DNA of 64,000 nt, from NCBI RefSeq assembly GCF_037975245.1, contig NC_092576.1, positions 5,874,001 to 5,938,000 of the forward strand, given 5' to 3'. A program made the translations under genes and the position numbers. The notes below the pieces were generated by a model. That model did no database searches. It was given only the letters and a program-made list of their open reading frames with translations, and was not told where the DNA came from. Shown one piece after another: positions 55,019-64,000 of this stretch; position 1 is the stretch's first letter, and the number at the start of each line of letters is the position of its first letter. This stretch comes from Apostichopus japonicus. Taxonomy: Eukaryota; Echinodermata; Holothuroidea; Aspidochirotida; Stichopodidae.

Positions 55019-57710
55019 GTAAGTAAAAAGGTAGATTTATTATCCTATTATAAGTGGAAATCATGCATGTAACTTTCATCAGATTAATTTATCACATGAT
55101 TCTACAAACAGGCATGATTCTATAGATGTTGTGGTAAACTTGGTAAAAACATCAAAGAAAAGATTGTACGTCAGACTAAATGTAAGGAAATGTGTGTGCC
55201 ACTTTCTTCTATTCAATTATGTGATCCATAATTGGGTTGGACGAGATATGGGTTTTTAGTGTATAAATCACTACACTTCTGCCGCTCTCTCGTTTTTCCT
55301 TTCCACAAATTGATGTGATCTCAAAAGACTCCAGGGATGGCAGTTGACTGGTGGGCTGGTCTGGCGGGCGTTAGCCCCCCCCCCCCCTCTTAGCCCTGCT
55401 AAAAGACGGTTTTGCAAAAATATTATCGAGCAAAAATAATCTTCAGAAACTAAAAACAATTTGGCTTTAACCAGTCAATACTTGATCAGGTTTATATTTT
55501 CACAACGAGCATAGCTTCATCACACATCGGTACTGCCGTAAAATAAATGCCTGTTTTAAAACCGGCTTAATTAAAAATAATTAAATCATTAAAAATTATC
55601 GTCGAATGATCTCTTTTTGTTACAAATGCATACTTGATAATAGATCATTTATTCAAAATTTCTATGAATACCTTTCGTTACCGGACATGCCTACACTACC
55701 ATACTTAGTTTCCACCCTGTCATACTTAATACCAGCCTGTACGTTAACTTAAAACCCTACCAAATCGTCGTGTGATTATTTGCTTGTTACACCAGCCGTC
55801 GAAGTTAGTTGGAATGAGTCGAAATATGTAATCATAATATTGGAGGAGATAGATGATATTAAATATAATCAAATGTCATACTTTAAAGTCGACGTTTTAA
55901 GATTCAAGGACGTAATTTTGAGGAAATGTTTGAAAGTTTGAAGTAAAGTCGTTTAAATTTGCAGAAAAAAAAACAGTCAGAAGTTTGAGAATATAGAAGT
56001 TTGATATAAAATTGTCGAAATTTTGAAATATAACTTTGGTGAGAAATAAAAAAATTCGATGAGATCGTCATTTTGAGACGAAAGACAGAAATGTTGGGTA
56101 TTACAACTTAGACTTCCGAGAAAAAAGCTGAAATGATATAAACAAAAGCGAAGTTAAGGGGGTGAAGCAGTCACAATTTTAAGATAAAATATTGAAGTAT
56201 ACCATCTGAAGTGGCCTAACGAAGCATCAACAAAAGTAAACTTAGTGTAGCAACGATACCCAAACTGGCAACTGGTTATGATTCTCCCCTCCCATCCAAC
56301 TGCCCGTCCTTTTCATAGCGCCCCTATACGTACCTCACTGTCCGTTGCTGTTAAGTTTGCCTTTGACTTCACAAAGGCAAAACATCGAGAAATCTCGGTC
56401 ATAGTGCCCCGTTCTAAAATGGGATCCACCCTTCTTGGACTCACGCGTAAGAGGTAGTAAACTTAATTTTATGCCTTAACTGGTTGTATTCTATGACACG
56501 TGATTCCATTACATTACCTGTACAAATTGCAACAACTTAATTTGTTACCGCAACCAGTATTTTTAGGTATAACTTTGTGTAGTAAAGTTGCTTAAGATGT
56601 AAATTGCTATGTAGACAAGCAATTAATACCTGCTATGTATTTGCTATGCGTAGGAAAAACTTGCTGCTAAGGAATATATACTGGTGTTTAACACAGAGTG
56701 ACACGAACCTTAAAATGCATTACTACATGGTTAGTGATGTAAGATCACAGGAGTCAGAGGTAACTTTATAGAAAGAAAGGCAATTGGAAGAATTAAGTAC
56801 TAGAATATATACACTATGAAGCATTGCCTACACAACTGTAATATTAATTAGGATTCTCGATTGGTGTAGACTATATAAGATGTGTTAGGAAACCTTTGTC
56901 TCAGAAATAACACATCCGCATTTCCTGATCAAGGAGTTGAACCACATACAGGTTTTAGAGTTAGAGAGGAACGACGTTGCTCATTGAAAAGAGTGATATA
57001 AATCCTCTGATATGTCTAGACAGTCTGATCAATGAGTGAATTCTCTTTCAATCTGTAGAATAAATTGTGTTGGAAATATTGGCAGAAATTATTCTTAATG
57101 TTGGAGGGATTCACAAATTATATGTACATATAAATAAATGCTGTATCAATCCTAATTTCCAGAAAGTCGTAGTACAAACAAATAGTGTGTGTGGGAGGGT
57201 GGGGTGGGGGTGGTTACAAATTATGACCTTAACAACTGATTTGTATTAACTATAAACGTAGACGGGAGGGGAGCCGACTGAGGCCTGGGTGCAAACATGA
57301 TTGGGGATGCCTTCATTGCCCTCCCCAACCCTCATGCCATCCCCGCCCCCTTGATGCCGCCACCGCGGTTATGACTTTAAATGGTAGATGTGTTCACAAC
57401 AAGGTAGTGTGGTTACCATGGTGAATTTTATATGATAACATGGTAGAACACCGATCCTAAACTCACGCGATTACAACATTGTTAAGCTGAAAGACATTAA
57501 AGTTAGATCATTTTATAATTCATTGTATGTGTTGACTTTAAATGCAATGTGAATTATAGAATAACTCAAATCAGATCGTTACGCACGGTTTCAATGTTTA
57601 TAATGTTGTGTTTTGCTACATGGACCGAGCTAAGTGTCTTTGTTCATGTTGATGATATTCCATATTTAATGTTGTTTGTAATAATATTCTTACCCATTTG
57701 TTGCTTTCAG
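55019..57710 (+). other. Gene 3 intron 11
   Basis: Collinear with 9525-12818. Unoccupied hAT site near 56246-56254. No gene. Confidence 0.6.
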
Positions 57711-57727
57711 ACCGACCAAACGGAAGG
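57711..57727 (+). CDS. Gene 3 exon 12: TDQTE micro-exon
   Basis: 17 nt, phase 0 to 2. The donor GTAAGT follows GAAGG, which is better than in gene 1. Confidence 0.55.
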
Positions 57728-57854
57728 GTAAGTCTTTAAACTGCGGTTCAATTATGTACCTTATCCGAACTGATAAACCATGTTCTATATAGATTCAGAG
57801 GTCACAACATCATATATTATGTGTTGTTAACAATTTCTAACAACTACAAGTATA

Positions 57855-58645
57855 CCTCAATACAACTGTCGTCATCTGTTCACAAACAATTAGCTACAAT
57901 ACAATTGTCGTCTGTGTACAGTCAGTAAGCTATACAGTACTAATGTCGTTATTTGTGTACAATCAGTTAGCTACAATACAATTGTCGTCTGTGTACAATC
58001 AGTAAGCTAAACAGTACTAATGACGTTATGTGTGTACAATCAGTTAGCTAAAATACAATTGTCGTCTGTGTACAATCAGTAAGCTATACAGTACTAATGT
58101 CGTTATTTGTGTACAATCAGTGAGCTACAATACAATTGTCGTCTGTGTACAGTCAGTAAGCTATACAGTACTAATGTCGTTATGTGTGTACAATCAGTTA
58201 GCTACAATACAATTGTCGTCTGTGTACAATCAGTAAGCTATACAGTACTAATGGCGTCTGTTGTGTTGAATCAGGTAGCTACAATACAATTGTCGTCTGT
58301 GTACAATCAGTAAGCTTTACATTCCAATGTCGTTATGTGTGTACAATCAGTTAGCTACAATACAATTGTCGTCTGTGTACAGTCAGTAAGCTATACAGTA
58401 CTAATGTCGTTATTTGTGTACAATCACTTAGCTACAATACAATTGTCGTCTGTGTACAATCAGTAAGCTAAACAGTACTAATGACGTTATGTGTGTACAA
58501 TCAGTTAGCTACAATACAATTGTCGTCTGTGTACAATCAGTAAGCTATACAGTACTAATGACGTTATGTGTGTACAATCAGTTAGCTACAATACAATTGT
58601 CGTCTGTGTACAATCAGTAAGCTATACAGTACATTGTCGTCATTT
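57855..58645 (+). repeat. 77-bp minisatellite, about ten units (gene 3)
   Basis: Same two-half unit as in gene 1, uninterrupted. Both array edges match the edges in gene 1. Confidence 0.92.
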
Positions 58646-58832
58646 ATTTACGATCAGGAAACTGCACCACAAATGTCGTTCTTTGTGCACATTCACTAAG
58701 CTAATGTATAGTGTTTAGAGTAATTGCTAATCATTGAGAGATGATACAATGTTTTAATGCGTGTTATAGCAATATAGCATGCATTTACTATGGTCGTATT
58801 TATTCACATATTTGAAAATTTCATTTTATTAG

Positions 58833-58890
58833 AGCAAAGCTTTTGGAAGACTCGGATTATGAACAATCTCCATCCGATGTGAAAGCTTGA
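58833..58890 (+). CDS. Gene 3 exon 13: last coding exon
   Basis: 58 nt, phase 2 to stop. Encodes AKLLEDSDYEQSPSDVKA, stop TGA 58888-58890. Adds a tyrosine that gene 1 lacks. Confidence 0.7.
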
Positions 58891-59012
58891 AATTTGAAAG
58901 GCAGGAGGACGAAGTCCACATGATGCAGCTGAATCATAAATCGTTTTAACAGATAGGACTAAGAAATATCAGGAAGAATGCAGCTATGCTCGTAAAAACG
59001 AAAGAAATCTTC

Positions 59013-59018
59013 AATAAA
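59013..59018 (+). terminator. Candidate polyadenylation signal AATAAA, gene 3
   Basis: Same position relative to the stop as in gene 1. Confidence 0.4.
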
Positions 59019-59249
59019 TTTAATACACCATATAGTACAAAGAGGCTATTGGTTTTGAGAATGTTGAAGGTCATTTGGGGTCACTGGAGCTCAAAATGTG
59101 TAATCATAATAAACACAATATCTCAAGAGGGGAATCTCTAACAGATCTCATACTTTGCATGTGGATGTATCACATTAAGTAGAAGGTGCCTATCATTTTC
59201 TGAGGAGGTAAAATGTTATTTTGGGTCACCAAAGGTCAAAGTTTGAAAT

Positions 59250-59815
59250 AAAAACCTGGTTTAAGGACCTATGTGAATCTACGCGAAGGTGACGGAGTGT
59301 GTGTATAACACCTCATACGAATTGTCTGTGTTTCAATTTACAATATGCAAACTACGTTTGGAACTATTTACTTAATTCTTAGCATTTTGTTTAAGATTTT
59401 TTATTACTACGTTTAGGGTTCTATTTTTTATCGTTTAGTATTGGGTGTTTATTACTATCTGTATTATGCTTTTGCAATATTTTTTTTTAATGTACTATAG
59501 TTTCTCATACTTATTTATATTTAATTACTGACTATTCTTCAATCTTTTGTGTATTCTTTGTTAAAAACTATTTTATTATTTACATATTTCTGAATTTGTT
59601 TTGGACTATATGTGTTTAGGACTTTCATTATTATCGTTTAGTACGAGTGTTTTGTATATTGTTGCTTTAGGCTTTTACATTTTGTGCCTTATTGGTTATA
59701 TGTATTTAATTTTTAGGTTTTTGTTACTATTTGTTTTTAGGTTTTACGCTTGTAACGCGCTTTGAGCAGCTTTGCTGATTATGCGCTATATAAATATTAC
59801 TTATTATTATACAAT
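59250..59815 (+). mobile_element. LINE 3' end (CR1/L2-like tail)
   Basis: T-rich 3' region ending GTAACGCGCTTTGAGCAG, GCGCTATATAAATATTAC and TTATTATTAT, a tail form common to CR1/L2-type LINEs. Copy 1 has repeat units here instead, so it inserted in copy 3 or was lost from copy 1. Confidence 0.65.
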
Positions 59816-60850
59816 CATACTCGGTATGTAGATCCAACTTGATGAGTACACGTTCAATGGTCATTTAAGATCAACAGAGGTCGAAGTCGAAACCTTTGTC
59901 AACACGATAACTTATAAAATACATCTCTTTTGAACTGCACTCTTGGTATGTGGATCCAACTTGTTTAGCCTTATAGTAATAACCCTATTGAGACATGTAT
60001 AAAAAACTGTCAAATTAAAGATTTGTACTTAATAGGCAGGTTTGCATTAGTGCAAGAACCTTGCTGATCATTCGAATTCAATAATGGCAAACATGTTACG
60101 ATACGGTGTGCAATGCTGTAAATTGCATAACGTTGTCAAACGAAACACGGCAGAAAATTACTAATCCGACCGGCTCTGTGATTTGATTCTACACCGGAAA
60201 CGAAGGAATCTTTGCGATTATGATGGCATGTAAGAGAGAAAGAGAAAGAGCTTGATTAAATATCATACTCGGTACGCCTAGGTTGTTGATTCCCTATAGT
60301 GAGTACAGGTTGTACAAGAACTGGAACACAAGAAGTGGGGACGTCAGATATATTATGTAGATCACTGGTAAGGGTCAAATGTCTTTCAAGTTAAAATAGG
60401 TCAAAGTTTGAAATCCTTGTAAAGACAATATCACAATGATCTTAACATGGATAGATGGATCTCTCTTATCTTTTGTATGATTGTAAATATTCTTTATTTC
60501 GTAAAAAAGATGGTAAACAACGATGGCTGAATGTGTTAAAAACAAGCTTACATTTTCTTTTCTTTTTTTCATATAGTTTTGTTCTATCACAACATAAGTT
60601 AACATATAACATAGAAGGAGATAAGAACAAAAATTCTGAAAGGAAGCGTACTAAAAAATTTACATGGCTTGTCGGGTAGTGACTCCCCCTTAAAAAAATA
60701 CAGAACTTTACAATCAGAAAGGAGAACAAAAAAATCAGAACAACCCCTTCCTCTCCCTTCACTCACCTACCTCCAGAATTCCATCTCTCTACGGTTTACA
60801 GAAGACTTAAATATTTAAAGGAACATCTAGAACCTACTCATAAGAATAAC
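59815..60850 (+). other. Duplicated non-coding flank of gene 3
   Basis: One to two units of the diverged repeat, then sequence matching 26690-27850. Joins directly to 60855, which matches 30964. Confidence 0.6.
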
Positions 60851-61249
60851 TTTTAAAGCCAATGATTATTTTATTCTTAATTTTTATTTGGCGGGAGGGG
60901 GGGGGTTGAATATTTTTGTCAAGGTTATCTATTTCTTCTTACATTGTAACATTTTTTGGGGCAATTATGTATATATTTGGACGAATTCAAGAAATATTTA
61001 TAGGTAGCGGAGGTGCGACTTTGCACATTTCGCAAGTGTACAATACACATACTGTTCAGTGTTACTCGGCGATACCTAACGTTATGTGGTATAGTGATCA
61101 GGTGGACTAGGCCAACCTTGCACAACCGATACAGTCAACTACAGTATAGTATAACGAGCATACGAAGACAACGTTAGAATAGGTAACCATCGTATTGACC
61201 TGTGTTATACATGAACAGTGTAAATTCAGATTAGTAATACATGGCACTA

Positions 61250-61475
61250 TGATTATCGCCACCACCAGGACTACAGTTCACCGGTACGTGTCAGAGAACT
61301 GGAAGAATTTTAATGAAAGATTCTTGCTATATCTTGAGGCCTCCGGGGGGACAGAAAACTCAACGAGATCTCAAACGTCTATATTCCTTCATGTTATTGG
61401 TGAGGAAAGTCTTACACTAAACAATACCTTCACATTCGAAACTGCCGGTACGGAAACACTAAGTGATGTGGTCTC
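61250..61475 (+). pseudogene. Ty3/Gypsy gag remnant, copy 3
   Basis: Open stretch VSENWKNFNERFLLYLEASG, then LHVIGEESLTLNNTFTFET. Same element as 31370-32060, but the rest is deleted. This copy lacks the stop seen after VSEN in copy 1. Confidence 0.75.
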
Positions 61476-62790
61476 TAAGTCTTGAAAAAAGGTCTAACAA
61501 GCTGAGCGCTACCTATCACTGGATAGCTGACAAGTTGGCCTTTCATGGTACCATCAATTTTCCGTATCATGACCATGCAGATTGTTTGCTACGAGAGCCA
61601 TGACGTTTCCTTCACTTGTAAACAAACCTCTTTGCTCAGTCGTAAACACTTTTTGTACGCTGCTCCTGTCAGGGCTAAATTGCATGCAAATTGCATAAAT
61701 TTTCTTGATGTTTGAACCACATGTGCTTCCATTCATGCTCTTAACATCCAAGCCACACAAAAAAGCAGATCCTGATTGATAACATAGCAAAACAACTGTT
61801 CTTCTGCTTCTTAGTGGCACTTTTCCTAAAGGAGAACAACAGGGCGGATTTATATATACGCTAATAGTAGTATGCCACCTGCAACGCGTACTTCCTTTGT
61901 CATTTCTGCGTTCCATACGAAGTATCTATGCAACGCGTATCGTTGTGTTGATTTGGAGATTTATTAACCTTTTTAGTTTTGACATTCTGATAGAATAATG
62001 CTAACGCTTCGTTGTAGTTTGTAATGGCGATTCTATATAGGCTTAGAACATAAAAAGACATCGCCTACTTTACAATAGAATGTTTATTTACTTTATATGA
62101 CTCAGCATGCGGCAAGGAGTACAGTAGCTACGCTTGTATTATCATGAATTCCATAACAATAAGTCATAGCCTATTCAAATTGCTTGGACAATGAAGAGGC
62201 TAATTATATGTATATATATATAGCTGCAGTAACGAGGCAGTGCTCATAATACCAAGTGGAATTTCCCAAATGTGTTAAGCAGTGAAGCCTTGAAAAGAGT
62301 GAATGACGTTTGCGTTGTACGGCATAAAGCCATATCATTTGTACGTCTTCATACATACATTGTGCATTCGACTCTAATATTAAATTTGACTTTATCCGTT
62401 TTTTTTTCTCGAAAGAGTCGGTGTAATTTCTACAACAGAGACATGTTATGGCTACCAGAGTGGTAAGAACTATACTCCTGCATTAAGAAACAACTTTGAA
62501 CGTTTTTTCGCCTCTAATGACTCAAGTAAGTGGGGCGACAAATCGAAGTTACAATGTAGTAACGTAAGGCCTAGCCACTAATGCAGCAATAACATTGACA
62601 TTTTAGGTATAAGCCTAAAAATCTTACAGCATAGCTTTTTAGTAGTACAGTACTAATACTGTAGGCATTTTTGTATTCATATAGACTAACATTAGGGCTA
62701 ATGTAATTTAAAATTTGGCCAGTGTGGTATGGGTATTACATTAGGTGCTTACGTGTTAATAAGATTACTTTGTCATTTGCCCAGTTCTTA
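61476..62790 (+). other. Duplicated distal flank, copy 3
   Basis: Matches 32765-34085. Nothing coding recognised. Confidence 0.6.
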
Positions 62791-62792
62791 GT

Positions 62793-63450
62793 AATAATAA
62801 TAATAATTTATTCTTATATAGCGCTTTACATCAAAAGAATGATCTCAAAGCAGCTTCACAGAAACGCATAAAAAATTTAAAAAAAATAAATAAAAAAAAA
62901 CTTAAAAAGTATTACAGCTTAAAAATAATACAATCTAAAAATATTGCATCCTAAGAATTACAGAAATAAATAACAAACAATAATTAATAAAAAACAAAAA
63001 AACAAATCAGAAATTAAAGACAAAAGCAATAAAATATGACAGCATACAATAAAACTAAAATACTAAACTATTACAGCCGAAGAAATAGCAACAATAAGAC
63101 TATCAAAACAAAAATAGAAAATAAATTTCAATATAAAACAATCAAAACATGGCAAGATGGTAACACAATCAATATGACTGGAGGTTTAAAAAGAATAATA
63201 CTTTCGAAAAAGGTGAGTTTTAAGGTTTGCCTTAAAAGCATTTAATGATGGAGCTGCCCTGATGTCATTGGGGAGTGCATTCCATAGATCAGGTGCAAAA
63301 TAGGCAAAGGATCGTGCGCCAAAGCTTTTTTGGGCGAATCTGCCAGGCTCTAGTCGTATCTCCATAGAATGTCTGTTCCTCTGTCGTGTGCGATTTGCAA
63401 TCTGCATGGGCTCTGGAAGAGCCTGACGACTGATCAGAGAGCCAAGATAG
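62793..63450 (-). mobile_element. LINE 3' end inserted in copy 3, minus strand
   Basis: Starts with (AAT)n and the ATAGCGCTTTACAT tail complement. The coding end is at 63186-63407. Copy 1 has CTTAGTGCAGTGG uninterrupted at about 34075, so this is a clean insertion with a short TAGT-like duplication. Confidence 0.82.
63186..63407 (-). pseudogene. C-terminal end of a LINE reverse-transcriptase protein
   Basis: Minus strand. Contains KSFGARSFAYFAPDLWNALP, then NDIRAAPSLNAFKANLKTHL. The R-x-F-x-x-x-A-P-x-L-W-N-x-L-P and F-K-x-x-L-K-T-x-L-F pattern is the C-terminal tail of CR1/L2-type ORF2 proteins. The reverse transcriptase core is missing (5' truncation). Confidence 0.8.
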
Positions 63451-64000
63451 TGCAGTGGTGCATACCAGGAAGAAAATTTCCATATGTTTGAGATATTTTC
63501 AAGACATGAATTTCATTCCTTATGGCAATTTGCATGCTTCATGGTTTATTTGATATTCTATCATAGTTGTGGAATGTCAATAGGCTACCTGTTATGCTGT
63601 TCAGGAGGGAGTCTAAATAAAACATTTCTAATGCTTTGTAATGTTGTATTTGACAGACCTTGATTTTTTTTTCTACTCGCTTTACTTCTATTTCAAAGTT
63701 TTTGATCATTTTATTTTGTGTTTTATTATTATTTTTACTATATTATTTAAACGTTTATATGTTTTAATTTCTGTTTTCTTAAATTGTTAATTATGTTAGA
63801 GGGCCTCATTAGGGCCTCATAGCATTTTTTGTATCGCTAGATGAGTTTGCCTTTGAATGGTGAAACTAAAATCTGAATGTGTATAATAAATTTTCACCGC
63901 TTCAACTAGGCGCTGATTGAAGAAGAGAATTTGCAATCATGACTGGCTTAAAGAATATACATAAAATGATATAGGCTTCATACCTTGTAAAATATTATAG
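63451..64000 (+). other. End of duplication and start of unique sequence
   Basis: Matches 34080-34465 up to about 63838, then differs. Nothing recognised in the last 160 bases. Confidence 0.6.

Larger units (their letters stand above)
44887..58890 (+). pseudogene. Ig-superfamily receptor gene 3 (13 exons, two frame-breaking deletions)
   Basis: All 13 exons and their splice sites are present: 44887-44941, 45463-45791, 47531-48181, 48531-48629, 50663-50749, 51791-51882, 52805-53016, 53403-53463, 54253-54317, 54514-54558, 54995-55018, 57711-57727 and 58833-58890. Ig1 lacks one base and exon 8 lacks seven. Skipping Ig1 repairs the first. The second ends the protein 11 codons into exon 9, before the tyrosine motifs. 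It may be a pseudogene, a tailless receptor, or partly affected by assembly error. The span is a mosaic of gene 1-like and gene 2-like sequence. Confidence 0.78.
44470..63838 (+). repeat. Segmental duplication, unit 3
   Basis: The upstream part matches gene 2; 45229-63838 matches unit 1. The right edge at 63838 equals 34465 in unit 1. Confidence 0.88.

Noticed and set aside
60375-60762. Overlapping minus-strand frames
   Set aside because: They match the non-coding flank at 27080-27460 where the frames are broken.

Overview
This window is animal nuclear DNA. It is AT-rich, with small coding exons in large introns, GT-AG splice sites, microsatellites and many decayed transposons. There are no bacterial operons, rRNA genes or convincing tRNA genes. 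The kind of Ig-domain family, the runs of TAGGCCT-like words and the transposon mix suggest a marine invertebrate, most likely an echinoderm; this species guess is inference and weak.

The only host genes I can support are three tandem, same-strand copies of one immunoglobulin-superfamily receptor gene. Gene 1 spans 239-24593, with its signal-peptide exon lying upstream of the window. Gene 2 spans 37211-42604 and is shortened and rearranged. Gene 3 spans 44887-58890. Exon phases join without a break in gene 1, giving this protein plan: short signal peptide, odd V-like Ig domain (Ig1), two canonical Ig domains in one exon (Ig2-Ig3), one transmembrane helix, then a cytoplasmic tail of about 220 residues from nine small exons. 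The tail has a W- and L-rich region and conserved tyrosine motifs (YENE and YEEYEKI). I do not recognise the tail as a named family.

The three genes are evolving fast. Gene 2 has a roughly 490-bp inversion that cuts the end off its Ig1 exon, a Val/Arg/Ser codon-repeat expansion in its membrane exon, a shifted splice acceptor and no normal tail. Gene 3 is a mosaic: gene 1-like up to about base 75 of Ig1, gene 2-like through the membrane exon to about 49.7-50.2 kb, then gene 1-like again. It also has two frame-breaking deletions, in Ig1 and in exon 8. Exon 5 differs by about 21% between genes 1 and 3, although its flanking introns differ by only a few percent.

Genes 1 and 3 lie in a large tandem segmental duplication (1-34465 against 44470-63838). 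The copies differ by datable insertions. Copy 1 has a 565-bp hAT-like element with an 8-bp target duplication, a 9.3-kb nested-transposon block inside a 77-bp minisatellite, and a Penelope-like fragment with a GIY-YIG endonuclease. Copy 3 has two LINE 3' ends and a hammerhead-ribozyme-like fragment. Other remnants are a Ty3/Gypsy gag, a P-element/THAP9-type transposase, inverted-repeat elements and tandem repeats. A diverged repeat of about 130-165 bp carries perfect AGGTCA-A-AGGTCA sites inside the receptor introns.
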